Counted from the stretch's first letter, positions 45,461 to 58,641 are shown. The stretch is DNA of 64,000 nucleotides from Setoptus koraiensis (GCA_048013815.1 CM106585.1:15996001-16060000); one strand, 5' to 3'. Translations and numbers: made by a program. The notes: generated by a model from the letters alone, not told the origin.

Positions 45461-48400
45461 ATGGGCAAAGAACACATTGAACCGACCAAGAAATTTTTCC
45501 TTGATTGTCTGTTGCGCCTCATTAAGTCTATTGCGTCAATTTATGATTTTGTTACATTGCCATTCTATTATTACAATCAACGAGTCAAAGCTCTAAGAGA
45601 TGATGTAGAATGCGTCAGAAGTCAGCAGATAGACCCCACAGATCCAAATTCTCCATGGCGTCACATCAATCTTGAGCCTATTGCCGATATGGTAGATTCG
45701 CACATAGACTCCTTCGACACATACGATCAATTGCTCGAGAGGTCGCTAGAGGTCTATGCCGACAGGCCATGTTACGGTTATAGAAAAATTCTTGAGGAAC
45801 GAATCACCAAAAAGTCGGATACGGGCAAAATTTTAAAGCAAGTCCGACTGGACGACTATAGATGGGTGACTTTTAGAGAGTTTAGCGAACAAATTGAGGC
45901 GGCCAAAAGGGGTTTTTTACTCAATGGAATCAAGTCGGGCAGCACAGTGATGCTGTTTGCCGACACCAGGCCAGAGTGGCAAATTGCCTCGCAAGCGCTA
46001 ATTAGAATGAATGTCACAGTGGGCACTATGTACTCCACGCTAGGCACCGACGGCATTGTGCATAGCATCAACGAAACGGAAGTGACTCACATCGTCACAC
46101 AGGAGGATATAGTAGACAAATTGTTGGCGCTTAAAGACAGGCTGCCCACGCTCAGGACTATCATCTATTTCGAGCCCAATTTCAAGGGTATCAGGTCAAA
46201 ATCGTACAAAGTAAAAACTGGACTCTCATTTGAGACATCAACAGACAAAACCCAAACATCACCAGCAAAGACCAATGGGATAAATAATAAATTCTTCCAT
46301 AGGGCTCAGTTCCTCACAAACAAGTCTGATGCGAGTTATACACTGTTGAATGGTCGTAGTGACATCGCCATACAAACAAGCGATGAACAACCGTGTCAAG
46401 ATAACAACATAGAATATTCATATCAAGACGCCGATAATGACCAACTTGCAACCACCAACAACCATCAACAAAACGGTAACACCACCACCACAACGCAACA
46501 TGACTTAAAAGGTATCATCAGTGTCAAGTCTAATAGCAATATCTCTAAAATATCATCTATAGTTACTAATGGTCATGCCACTAACATTAATCATACCTCC
46601 AAAACTTTAACCTTGTCGTCCGATCCAAAAACACCAGGTGAAAACTGTGAAAGTGAATCAGATAAAAAATTAAATCATGTCAGTAGCGATACTACCAATG
46701 AAATCACCAATAATGACATCGACAGCAAATGTGCAGCTAATCAACAAGAAAACGGCCTGAGCAAGCAGCAATTTGCAACAAGTGATGATTCAGATAATAA
46801 TCTAAAACTAACATGCGTACCATTCAGTTACTTGCTTGAGTTAGGCAGAAGTGTCGACGATGATAAAGTGCCATCATTCCAGAGACCAATCAAAGGTAAC
46901 GTAGCTGTGATAATGTACACCTCTGGTTCAACTGGAGTACCCAAAGGAGTTGTGATAACCCACACGAATATACTGGCCACATTAAAATCGTTTTCCTACA
47001 CCACCAAGGACTTCTTACATGATTATACAAATAATTGTGTTGCTGCCTATCTACCATTGGCGCATATTTTCGAGTTTTGCATTGAATCAATGATGCTCTT
47101 CCATGGGGTGAAGTTTGGATTTGCCTCTCCGCATACACTAACAGATAAATCGCCAGGTCTAATCCCTGGCCAGCAAGGTGACTTATTTTTACTGAAGCCC
47201 ACAATCTTGATAATAGTGCCACTTATACTAGATCGTATAGTTCAAGGAGTTAAAGGAGTGCTGCATGCTGAGGGATACTTCAAAGAACAATTAGTGACAT
47301 GGCTCATAGAGTACAAAACTTATTGGTCGAAACATTATTACAAGACACCTTTAATAGATAGATTAGTGTGCAAGAAGATAGCAGCCGCTCTCGGTGGTCG
47401 ATGCAAATATGTTATATGTGGTTCGGCTCCATTAAGTCCACAAACACAACAATTTGTTAGGAACGCTCTCAATTTAAAACTACCCCAAGGTTTTGGAACA
47501 ACAGAAACTTGCGCCTCCACCACGTGTCAATTGTTTGACGATCAATCGACTGGCAACGTTGGTTTACCTGTCACCGGGGCCTACATTAAATTGGAAAGTT
47601 GGCACGAAGGCGACTACCACCCAACAGATAAGCCTTATCCTCGTGGTGAGATAGTTGTTGGTGGCCACATGATTGCCCAAGGGTACTACAAGTTAGATGA
47701 GCAAACTAAAGAAGCGTTCTATGTAGATGACGACGGCTTGAGGTGGTACCGAACTGGTGATATAGGCCTCATGCTTCCTAATGGTCAACTAAAGATCATT
47801 GATCGTAAAAAAGATTTAGTCAAATTACAAAATGGTGAATACATATCATTGGGTAAAGTGGAATCATCTTTGAAATGTAACAAATATCTTGAAAATTTCT
47901 GCGCACACGCCAACCCAAACTATAACTTTATCACAGCATTAGGGCCAGTCAACGAACTAGCTCTGGTAGAATTAGGTGAAAGTATACTAAAAGAACGGCT
48001 CAACTCCAATAATAACACATTGGGAATGGATAGAAATAGCGTCAATGGTGGCAAGATTAATAGTAGTAGTGAAGAGTGCAATAAATTGATGCACGATAGC
48101 ACCTCAGAGGCTGTCAGGCAATTAGAAGAGATCATGACTGAGTACAGGGCTATTAAGAAAAGTATTCGTAGGCCAAGTGTTAGGACAAATGATACAAATA
48201 ATAATCTCAACGACAGCAATAGTACTAAAAATACTAACACTTCAGAAGCAGATGCAATCTCTGTGGCTGTCGATAACCCTGAAACACAAGAAAGTCATCA
48301 CTATAAATTATTAAAAAAATTATGCAATAACAAATTAATAGAAGATGCAGTCTATGAAACTATTTTAGCCAAGGCCAAAGAGAGCAATCTGTTACGTTTA

Positions 48401-48547
48401 GAGATACCCAGAAAAGTGATTTTATTACCTGATGAATGGACAGCGGAAACGGGTTTAGTTACTGCAGCACTTAAAATACGCCGTGCATTCATTTATAAAC
48501 GTTATGAGTCCACTTTTGAGGAGCTTTACAAGCAACAATCAAGCTAG
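45461..48547 (+). CDS. ACSL4: Long-chain acyl-CoA synthetase (ACSL3/4 type) with two large inserts
   Basis: An intronless 1,028-aa enzyme; the family is usually about 700. An N-terminal hydrophobic segment (FFLDCLLRLIKSIASIYDF) should anchor it in the ER, mitochondrial or lipid droplet membrane. Motifs: VMLFADTRPEWQ, the AMP-binding P-loop YTSGSTGVPKG at 486-496, GFGTTETC at 677-684, YRTGD at 763-767, and the fatty-acid signature from DRKKDLVKLQNGEYISLGKVE at 781. It activates long-chain fatty acids to acyl-CoA for lipid synthesis. An Asn/Thr/Ser-rich insert of about 205 residues (245-450) precedes the P-loop and one of about 90 residues (848-940) sits in the C-terminal domain; both lie between conserved blocks, probably as surface loops. 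Catalytic motifs are intact. ACSL3 versus ACSL4 cannot be decided. AATAAA is at 48561-48566. Confidence 0.95.
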   Translation: MGKEHIEPTKKFFLDCLLRLIKSIASIYDFVTLPFYYYNQRVKALRDDVECVRSQQIDPTDPNSPWRHINLEPIADMVDSHIDSFDTYDQLLERSLEVYADRPCYGYRKILEERITKKSDTGKILKQVRLDDYRWVTFREFSEQIEAAKRGFLLNGIKSGSTVMLFADTRPEWQIASQALIRMNVTVGTMYSTLGTDGIVHSINETEVTHIVTQEDIVDKLLALKDRLPTLRTIIYFEPNFKGIRSKSYKVKTGLSFETSTDKTQTSPAKTNGINNKFFHRAQFLTNKSDASYTLLNGRSDIAIQTSDEQPCQDNNIEYSYQDADNDQLATTNNHQQNGNTTTTTQHDLKGIISVKSNSNISKISSIVTNGHATNINHTSKTLTLSSDPKTPGENCESESDKKLNHVSSDTTNEITNNDIDSKCAANQQENGLSKQQFATSDDSDNNLKLTCVPFSYLLELGRSVDDDKVPSFQRPIKGNVAVIMYTSGSTGVPKGVVITHTNILATLKSFSYTTKDFLHDYTNNCVAAYLPLAHIFEFCIESMMLFHGVKFGFASPHTLTDKSPGLIPGQQGDLFLLKPTILIIVPLILDRIVQGVKGVLHAEGYFKEQLVTWLIEYKTYWSKHYYKTPLIDRLVCKKIAAALGGRCKYVICGSAPLSPQTQQFVRNALNLKLPQGFGTTETCASTTCQLFDDQSTGNVGLPVTGAYIKLESWHEGDYHPTDKPYPRGEIVVGGHMIAQGYYKLDEQTKEAFYVDDDGLRWYRTGDIGLMLPNGQLKIIDRKKDLVKLQNGEYISLGKVESSLKCNKYLENFCAHANPNYNFITALGPVNELALVELGESILKERLNSNNNTLGMDRNSVNGGKINSSSEECNKLMHDSTSEAVRQLEEIMTEYRAIKKSIRRPSVRTNDTNNNLNDSNSTKNTNTSEADAISVAVDNPETQESHHYKLLKKLCNNKLIEDAVYETILAKAKESNLLRLEIPRKVILLPDEWTAETGLVTAALKIRRAFIYKRYESTFEELYKQQSS

Positions 48548-48560
48548 AAGTAAAATGATC

Positions 48561-48566
48561 AATAAA
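48561..48566 (+). terminator. Poly(A) signal of the acyl-CoA synthetase gene
   Basis: AATAAA 14 nt after the TAG stop at 48545-48547. Confidence 0.7.
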
Positions 48567-51500
48567 CCTATTGCTTGCGCATACACTACATACACAATCG
48601 TCATTTCTAAAACTATCCTAATCTGGTCATGCGGTTCAAGAAATCTCCACCAACCCGTTCAATTTTTATCTTCTGAGTGCTCCATTAAGCAGCGACAGCA
48701 GCAATTTGATGATGTTTAATGTGAATTGGAGGAATGTACCACTGATTATAATAATAATAATAATGATAATTTAATCCATTTTGTGTACTATCAACAACAA
48801 CATTAATAAGTCTTGTAGAGGGTCAGCTTGCATAGCATAGTCCTCTCACAAGCTTTATCATCGCATCCAGTTGATATAGGAAATGTGGTCTGCGTCTTTG
48901 CTAGATTGATAAGCTTGCCAACTTGGTTAACATATAAATATATGTATACATAAACAGCAACTACTACAGTTGATCCCTTCAAGGCAGAACAGTTTTCTAT
49001 CAACGGGGAAGAGAACTTCAAATTTTGGCCTTTAACCTTTTTTAAGTCAACCATTGAATGGGCAGCCAGAATGACCCTCACGCTTAATTTTTGATCGCTG
49101 TGTTTTTTCGGTTGTGACGTCATTTGGTTTGATTCAAGATGAGATGAGATTCATCATCGATGATCATCACGATAATTAGATATGATTGATTTTAATGTTT
49201 GAGCCTTCTCTTTCTTTCTCTCTCTCTCAATTTATCTCACACAAGCATACATTCTGTTAACGTTTGGATAATGCGATCAACAATAATAAAACAGGACTGA
49301 TTTCGTAGTAATAGTGATCCTTTTTTGATATGCTTAATTAAACAGCCTTCCATTGATTCGACCGCTATTATCGCACAACTGTTTTGTAATTATACCGTCA
49401 GCTATCAGGACCACGCCACTTTTGACAGAACAAAGATAATCGCTACTTGTACTATTTTGGTTGGTCTTTTAGCTGGTGGTTAGTTGTTAGGTAGATAGAG
49501 AAGGAGAGAGAGACCAGCGAAGGGTATACAGCGAGATGATAATATCGACAAATTTTGCCAAGTGTAGAGTTTAGACTAGGCATTGGCACTGGTACTAACA
49601 AGCTGTGTGTCAAAAAGCAACAAAAAGAAGTGGACCGACAACACAAATCGCATGGCATATCATTATTAGTAATGGCGAGCGATCAACAGGTTGGCCTTCA
49701 AGAAAGTATAGGCAAAAGAGAGACAACTGTCTATCTTATGCAGTTTGTATATAAGTCCGAGCAACCACTGACTGAGCGACCAACTTTCACCAGACGCCCC
49801 TGTCCTTAATATCAGTGCAACTACACCGCTATCACAATCAATACGGCTATCATTACAACTACCGTTATTTTTGTATATTATTTAACCGGCTACTTAAAAA
49901 AACATTCATGTTGATCAATGAATTCTCTTGCGCGCTTCGTTTCATGCATACAAATATTGTTGTTACCTTGATTGTTATTGTTAATCTTGCTTTTATTGCA
50001 GAAGAAAGGCTACTACTGTTACTACTTTTGAAAGGGACAGTGGAAATAGAGAGAGAGAGAGAGACAATTTGAACATTAATCTAGTTAAACATCCACCAGT
50101 GTGCAGTTAAAAAGAAATAAAGATGTTTACATATTTCGAAGATACTGCTGAGATGCTAATTATCAACTGTATACTATCACAATCAGTTTGTATGCAAGAA
50201 ATGTCGTTGGTCTTGGCTACAGTACTCACTTATTTATATGTATGCAGACATCAAACTTAGTAATTCAATTGTACACAATTCACAATGGCCCACGAATGAG
50301 AAGCAATTACACGAACACATATAAGCATTGCGAGAATAAAAACAAATCTCCTACAATTAAATCACCAATTTCTGGTAGGAAAAGCGCTCATTATTATTAT
50401 TTGTGGCAGTGAGAGAAATGGCCGAACAGCATGCTCGCAGCAGTGAACCATGAGGCTAAAACTTGTTCGTTTGTTCTCTTGCTGTTTGAGCTCTGCTTGA
50501 GCATCTTGTCGAGATATCATTCGCCAGATTCTTATCAAATTATTTCTGACATGCAGCGCCAAAGGTTTGCGCTGGCCCAACAAATTGTAAGCCGGAAAGT
50601 TTCAATATGCAACTCTTAGACTGTTCACCATTATCCACTCGCGCTGATTTTACAGTCCCCTTGCGGCACACTCTCTATCGCTCGAACCGGGTCGTTTCCC
50701 TGAGCATTCACATTGTTTCGTTGGAATACCGAAAAAGAAAAAAAAGTTGAGAAAGTTTCGAGAAATAGCGCCCTCGGCGTGCAGTTTTTTAGTGGCGCCA
50801 GTGAGCGTTCGTGAGCTGTTTGCGGAGGCTGTGGAGATTTTTTGTTTTGGCACAATAGTGGACTGATGTCAAAACTTGCCCACCACCAGCACCACCACGG
50901 AAAAGATTGATTGCATGTGGCTTGCACGCTTGTTTCACGGCGACATGTTGCACATGTTTGGACCGGCCCAGTTCGCCAATACGTCAAGACAACAAGGCGT
51001 TTGCGCAGAAGTGTGGAATTGATGGAAATAACGGTGAAAAACTAGCCAGCACAATAGAAAAAGGAGCACACAATGTGTGCCGATTGTTTGCCGAGACAAA
51101 CTGAATTTAATCAATGTGGATCTTGCGGTTGACACTAGCGACTAGTGAATGCAATGAGATGGTTGCGTCGATTAGTGAGTCGCGCGGGCCAATGTGTTAT
51201 CATCGTTTGCATACTTGTGATTAGGCCTAGTGCGCCATGTCGCTAATGAGCGACTTACTGGATCGTGGTGCTAAGCTTATGATAGCTGCTAATTGGCTAA
51301 TTTCGATTGGAGAGTGGGTTAAATTTGGTGATCACTGCATTTGCAGAACAGTGACACACTTTGTATGCACAGTGCACTAGGCACTTGGCTGTGGAGAGTT
51401 TCAGTTGGCGAGCACGTGATCCCATTTACACACTACTGTTGTTGTGACACTTGTTGCTGTTGCTGTTACTGTTGTTGGTCTGGCGCGCTATGCATACATC

Positions 51501-52390
51501 ATGAGATGATTTACATTTGAATTTATTTACAAATCATTCGCTCACATTCGTGTGAGCGTTGTCTGATGATCGGGCCAGATAAGCAAGCTCCGTCGTGTGC
51601 CTTGTCGTCTATTGTCTAATCGTTGTTTAATCAACAGCGACAACAATCAACAGCGACAACAATCCACGACAGCGGCCGACAGTCAACAAGCCCGCACGCA
51701 TGCCCTTACCCCGTATCCAGCGTGCAGTGTGACACATGTCAGACGTATGACTTTTGCGAGACACTCTGGCTAGCCAAGGCGGCTGGCTAGCCGCCTCGCC
51801 AACATGCCACCCTAATGATGGAATAACAACACTGCAGTGTGTGACAAATGTAACTTTCCACAAACATGGCCGAAATGTATCATCTCATTTTGTGCTGCAT
51901 TGTCGATCGCAAATGGCGATTTGCTGGCACAATGGCCATTGCTGGCCCAACAACCGGCGGCTAGACAGCGCCGCAGAATTCCATTGACAAAAGTAACAGT
52001 TACGCCAGCCACCGGATGCAGGCCGGTGTGAGCGGGCGGCTCACCGACCAAACTGGCGCTGCGGGCCGGCCGCTAGCGGGCCGGCCATCGCAGGCTCGAC
52101 GGGCTCGACGCGCTCGGCGGCAGGCCGCGGATGTTGCGCGGCTCACCTTGACCTTTGGCGTCAGCGAGTCGCCAGCCTGCTGGCGCTATCCAGTCAATAA
52201 TTACGCTGCTGCGATGATGCAGTGGCTCCGACCGACGTCACTAGTCAATGTTGAGGGAGCCAATGTTAATGTTTCGCCAGTTTAATTAACGCTCGCTCGG
52301 CAGCAACAACAAATCGAGTTTGAGCAGCGCTTGTGGCCGCTCAAAACTCGCTGCATCCGTGCATACGCGCATTGATTTCGTTTGCCGCAC

Positions 52391-52452
<62 letters not shown>

Positions 52453-52453
52453 G
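52391..52453. repeat. TTG trinucleotide microsatellite
   Basis: Twenty-one uninterrupted TTG units. Homopolymer open frames (poly-N, poly-Q, poly-T, poly-V, poly-C) over it are artefacts. Confidence 0.97.
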
Positions 52454-53659
52454 CGGAAGAGCGCGGCCTTGCAACAGTTACTCGCCGGCTCACATTGCAT
52501 GTGAGCGTTGCGTCATAGCCGCCAGTGGCGACCAGTGACTCAAGGCTTGACCTTATCTCATGCCAACGAGACGACCAGTGAGCCTTGGTCATGCTTCACA
52601 TGATGCTTTATATGATCGCCAGGTGAGTTAAGTTATCGGTTGTTTGCCCGATCGCTCGCTCGCTCGCTGGCAATCATAATGATAATAATAGTAATGGGCA
52701 AACTTTCGCGCCTGACCTTTGGCCGACGCTGCTCATGCGCTGCGCTCGCCACAAGCTCGCCAGCAGCGTCGCCACAAGCTCGCCAGCGGCGTCGCATGTG
52801 AGCGGCGCCAACAAAAACTTCCGGTTTGCAGGCTGACAGGCGGCAAGTAGAAATAGCATCAACGCTGTTTGCCAATGGTTGTTGCCGGTATTCACAGGCA
52901 GCCACAGCGCAGGCCTCCGTTCAATCATGGAATTTCAATGGAGTCCATTGTGGTTCACGGGCATGATTACATCGATTATATTGATTATATTGATTGTGGT
53001 TGCAGACAATTTTGTGATGGCAGGCAATTTCGAGTTGCACCAAGTGTGTGTGTGTGTGTGACATTATCGCGAGATTGGGCGCCATTTAAACGCAAAACTC
53101 TTGCGGCAAGAGCGTTCAAAATTGATGAGATTGGCAACAGGTTGACACACGAGGCCACGCTTCTTCTGTTGCCCGTGAATACCCGCGAATCGCCGCGATA
53201 GTCGCGATCAATGTTGGGCCTTTTGTTGTACCAACGTCACATGATTTTGGTCGATGGTTCGGCGTGGTTGCTGCTTCTGTCGCTGCGAGCCTCCACTAAC
53301 CTGTTTGCGCCTGGCTACACGCTGCATCCAATGCAACCCTGCATGCAAACGAAACGAAGCTGCCAGCCGAATTCGTATGCAAAAGTTGCGACAACGTTGC
53401 AAAAGCGTCGATGCTCCTTGCGAGACTCTGCCGAGCGAGCGCATAATTAAAACAGGTTGGCTTCGTTGGCGTATCATCAACTGCGAACTGGCATGCCGAT
53501 ACCAACAGGTAAGAATTGCGAGAATCATCACGCGTCGCAGCGTATCTTGCAGGAACACAATATGGAAAGTTTATCGCAAGCAAGGCGATTTAATTATTTA
53601 AAACAGCGCACAGGCGTGCCTTGTTGGTTGGTGCGCTAATTAATATTAATTTTGCTGCT

Positions 53660-53760
53660 CAAATGCAAACAAACAACAAACAGACGAACAAACAGACAGA
53701 CAGACAGACAAACAAGCAAGCAAGCAAACAAACAAACAAACAACAAACAACAAGCAACAA
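53660..53760. repeat. ACAGACAA/AACAAGCA-type simple repeat
   Basis: Interrupted tetranucleotide runs of CAGA, CAAG and CAAA, grading into CAACAAA. Confidence 0.85.
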
Positions 53761-56700
53761 GTTGGCAACAATTTACAGCTTCCATGCGGCGAGCGTCTGC
53801 AAAAGTATCACGTCGTCATTTTACATCGGATCGTGTGGCTCACTCAAAGCTAACTTGGGCAATGTCTTGGTTCGGAATGTAGGGGGGATTTCGGAGAGGC
53901 TTCTGTGAAAATTTTGTGCATCTAGGCATCATAATAAGCGACCAAAGCCAGAAATAGTGAGTGATTTCTTGTTTGGAGAAAAGTGCGCCAAAGTGTTGCG
54001 CTGTCGCAGTTCATTTGTCCACCAACTGCACGCACTAATTAGCTGTTGCAACTGCACCGACTGGTGGCCAGGTGCAGAACTAACTTTCGGCATCATGTCA
54101 GTTTCGGCATCATGTCAGTACCACTGACGCGATGAATGCAAGTTTGTTGTATCAAGTTGCCATATATTATGGTTACTGTTGCGACGCGCCAAATCAGCAG
54201 CATCATATTTTGTATATGACCATAAATAATACGATACAAAAAACTTCAAGAGTCGATAAACTTTTTATCAACTCTCTCTTGACTGTCGTAGCTCGGGCTG
54301 ACTGATTCTTGGCAATTCAAGATGATATTTCAATATGAAATGCAAAATGAAAGAATAATAATAAAATGAAAAATTGGTTATCTACTTGAGATAATCAATT
54401 GGCACGTTGTCGCCCGTATTGTGCAGTAGGTGTCGCAGCTCGTTCGCTGGCATGTTCATACGAGCACATCCGGCAGCAAACAGAGGCCACCGTGATGCCA
54501 TCACGATAAACAAATCCCCAGCCAAACGATAAGCAAGCGAGTGACAGGTGGAGAGACAGGTTTCGACACGAGTGCTAGCAATGCCGCGACCTCTAAAATC
54601 TGCCGCTTGCATCCCTTGGCCACCTCATGAGCCATCGTCTCCTGCTGCGCCAACGCATTACTATATGGAAATTACCCATCGCGATGACGCTTGCAACTGC
54701 AGCTAATTAATAATGTCAACAATAAACATCTACATACACATAGAAATAAATATAATAATATAATATATGAATGCACGCCGACCAACAAGTGCCTACATTA
54801 CCGAGTGACGTGCCCGTGTCTGAGTGATGGGCTCACCTGAGCGCGACCCTGTTGCATTCTTCGAGAACCCGCGAGCACCTGCGACAACTGAAACGGAAAC
54901 CCAAACTCAGACCCAAACCGAAACCCAAACCTCAACCGCAGCTCAAACTCAAACTGACCGAGTGACATCATTTTGCCCGTCGGGCACGCAGCAGACGCGT
55001 CAGAAATATTGACACGATGACCATTTCTTGTGACATTATCAATGGGGCGCCTCTTCCGATGCGACACAGCGCTCAAATTGCAACAACTGTCAATAAGTCA
55101 GTAATTACAGCAAAATTAGTAAATGCCACGAGCTACACAATACGACGCAATGTATCAATTGAGTTTACTTAATAACTGTTCAGCACTCGATAGCGTCATC
55201 ATCTTCATCTTTTCCTGGTTCGCCCTCTATCGCTATCTCTGTCTGTTTTGTGTGTACGTGTCCAAGAGTTTGCATCAAGGTTAACCAGTTTATCCAACCA
55301 ATGTCTATGTTCAGTTGGTGCACGTTGACAATTGTCGTCGTCACTTATTTGTTGCCACTTATTGCGATGCCTTTCCTTCCTCTTAATTTTCGTCGGGATC
55401 ACAGCGTCAGATGTGGCAAATTTTAAAAAAGTTAGCGCTAATATATTGTATTAATATTAATATAACAACGTTTGCGTCAATACAACTGACAACTGACTAC
55501 ATTCAGTCAATGTTGTGCCAATAGTGTCTTGCTACTTGCAAATTGCAACAGCTCACCATTTTGTTGACACGTAGACCCGTCGCTGTCTAACGAGCGCTGT
55601 GAGCCCGCTATCTGGAGCTGTCTGCCTTTAAATACAAAAGTCCAACAAAAACGACGATAAACAGCCAGATAAAGCTTGTGAGAGAGAGAGAGAAAGTCGC
55701 CAATTTTATACACGGCACCGTCATCGTCGTCACAGCTGTAAATCATCTCTTTCACATTGGCTACACAGTACAGTATGTCAAATTGACTGACGTGATTACC
55801 AAAACGTGTCTGTTGCCGTTATCGACCAAAGTTCAATTGGCCATTTGATCATCTTATACGCCAATTATGCCATCAGCCAATTCACATTACGAGTTATTAA
55901 CGCTAGTCAATAGTCGACGTGAATGGTATAATTTTGTAATAATAATTTCATAATAACCAGACATTTTAGTTTGTTTACACTATGTTCCCTCACTATTGTT
56001 GCGCAATCCATTTACGTTAAACGCTCTCGCTGCCAACCATCACAAATGTCATTCTGCTGTCTCCGGTGATTCCGGCCCGACGCAACGCTCTCCTTTGTTC
56101 GGCCAATAGGTCAATCAACACAATGATGGATTTTGTTGAAGATTTTCGTCGTGTTTATTGCTAGCCACCGCTACAATAATTACCATTGATTGGGAATCCC
56201 AATTTGGGATATATGAATGATATATGCTGAATGAGCGATATCGATCAGATGAGATGTTTCCTGTGGCACCAGTTGTTACATTTGAACCAGCGATGTTGAA
56301 TGCAATGCTGAATGCCTTGAGCATCCGTGGATGATTGATTGAGAATTTAATTACTTAATGAACACATCGGATAAATGCCAAGTTTATTGATTGCAAATTG
56401 CTGATGTAAGTGTGCTCAATGGTAAACTTGTCGTCGGTGGGCGCAAGAAAGAAGCGGCTCAGTGACAGTTTGTTCATGGTTCAGTTACAAACGAACATTG
56501 TATCAAGTTTTTTTAGTATCGTCATTAGTCTGTCTGACGCGCAATCACAACACGTTAATTACCAACTAGACTAATGATGTTTGTCTCAGAATGCAATCGA
56601 TTGATCGCTGTCTGGCTGGCAAATAGCAGTAGCATCAACAATCCCGACAGAGAGCAGCTCCTTTGTTGTTTGTCTTGCGTCAACCAAGAAACAATTGCGC

Positions 56701-58537
56701 AACAAACTAATACATGTAAATCGATTTAGTGGGCTCTGATGTAATAATCATCATGTACACCGTTTTAATGACGAGCACTGTCTCCAATGATAAACATGGA
56801 AACACTTGACGATTCATAAGCTCAAAAGTCTATGATTCGATTTGCCATATTATGAGAGCCAGCAATTGAGTTGAGTCAGGTGAATAGGGCTCATTGGAGT
56901 CGACCAGATATAGATAGCTTTTGAGGGATCAGACTACAACTTGTCCACAGTGACAATCAGGGACATGTGATCTGTCAAAAGTAAACAAGTGCAATGCTGA
57001 GAGGACGTGAGGACCCAATGACAAGTCTACATGGACTTGGTGAACTTTAGGCTCGTTTGCAGCAACGTGATTCAGTCGAATATTCAGCTTGCCTTCGCGG
57101 GCGGCTCATGTGTGCCGACATCAAATAGTTGCAGCAAGGATATCGCTGTCAGCAATGCCCATATATTGCCACTAGACGCCTATGATTCATTTCGAATGTA
57201 GTTTCCTCTAATTGTTGTTATGTATGTAGCCAACTAACAACTTTTGTGCATCTGTGTCTGAACTGGAAAATACACCAGTCCAGACGCTCAGCTAGACGGA
57301 TTTTCTCATTTGTTCAGCGGGTAAAAGGAAGTGAAAACGAAGAAAATAACACCTTATTTGTCGTGCCAATGTCATTTGCATACACACATGCCCGTGCCAC
57401 ATGCCTTGTTAGAGCCAGTTGCGGCGCACAGTTGAGACATAGTTGAGACACAATTTTGTGACAGTAAATGAGAAATATCTCTCAGGATTCCCAGCAGCCC
57501 TGTTGGGATGTTACTGACCATGTTGTTGCCATCCATCAATTGTGCGAATCAGGCAGGACAAATAGTAGTCCAGTTGTTATGTGCCTACCAGACAGGCCTC
57601 GTGTTTATCTTGGCATCTTGTTAGGTGAACCTTATGTTAATGTTCTCTCTTAAAATGGTAAAGCATCCAAGTGCTACTGTCCTTGGATATTTACGACTTG
57701 GCGCGAGCATAATTTGTTTTTTTTACACTTTCGTTTTTCCCCGTCCAGCCAACTTTCATATTCGTATTGTTCTGTGGCCATCTTTTCTGTTGCACAACGA
57801 CAATGGTAGACATCTATTTCTATTCAATTCACACAAACGAAAAATATATTTGAAGATACCAAGATGCACCACGAAGATGTCATGAGGCGGTCGGTGAAAA
57901 GCTCGTTCCAATAGCTTTGTCAATCAAATGAAATAGAGATGCTCGGGTAACAGTTGAGTTTACATGCCATCCTCAAATTTTGTGTTTGTTTTCCTGATTA
58001 AATTACTTAAGCGACAAACTTCAAGATAGTTTGAAAGTTATTACAGATGCCAATCATTGTCGCTTACATGCAAACCTTGTTCGTCAATGATTGTGTATAG
58101 TGCTGTCATCTGGTGGACAGGTGGCGAGGTGGAACTTATCATAGACGCGGCTTAAAACTTTTAGATACATTAAACTTTGCAACCACCAGATGTCATGTAC
58201 ATCAAGACAGGTTCGTATAGCCACTGACAGGAAGATGAGGGTCTATTTTAGACGCAATCGTACAAAAGATCATAGAAACTGAAACCTATGGAATCGAAAA
58301 CTTGATGTCGATGAAGCAGTCGATGAAAGATCTAGCTTGACTTTTGAGCATAACAATTCTGAGAAATCGACAACTACCCCTCTCGTGACTAATCTGGAGA
58401 AGATTATGCCACAAAAATGTGATTGGTTGAGCGACATGCAGGATGGATTCATATGAGAATCTATTTTAATGACAATAGAACTGTATGCAAAATTTCCAGG
58501 ATACAAAAATGACGGTCATATCATCGCTACAGGTTCC

Positions 58538-58543
58538 TTTTAT
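58538..58543 (-). terminator. Poly(A) signal of TMEM135
   Basis: TTTATT on the plus strand reads AATAAA on the minus strand, about 100 nt after the stop at 58642. Confidence 0.65.
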
Positions 58544-58641
58544 TACTACAATAAAACCGATTGCAATATTAAATAACAGATTGTGTCGAGTAAGCAATAA
58601 TCTTGTTACAGATTTATCTAATCAGCAAGTGCAGGCTTATC

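Larger units (their letters stand above)
48567..58641. other. 10-kb gap between convergent ACSL and TMEM135 genes
   Basis: No gene recognised. About 50.6-53.6 kb is richer in GC and CpG than the flanking DNA. Good splice donors occur on the plus strand (CGCCAG|GTGAGTTAAG, exon end 52622; CAACAG|GTAAGAATTG, exon end 53508) and on the minus strand (GTCAAG|GTGAGC, exon end 52147; GCTCAG|GTGAGC, exon end 54837). They suggest first exons of unseen long-intron genes or non-coding RNAs, but no open frame beside them resembles a protein. Repeats: GAGA (50050-50063), TTG (52391-52453), ACAGACAA-type (53660-53760) and GTTTGG-type (about 54890-54955). Confidence 0.45.

Noticed and set aside
46195-46810. 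ACSL insert as an unspliced intron
   Set aside because: It is in frame, has no stop over about 205 codons and has coding-type low complexity; donor-like and acceptor-like words at its edges are weak.
48803-49123. 106-codon minus-strand frame ending in a Cys-containing tail (GCDDKACERTMLC)
   Set aside because: The tail briefly recalled a small secreted domain, but I could not fit ML/NPC2 or any other family, and the middle (VYVYIYLYV) is TA-rich translation.
52282-52592. Several poly-N, poly-Q, poly-T and poly-V frames
   Set aside because: All are readings of the 21-unit TTG microsatellite.
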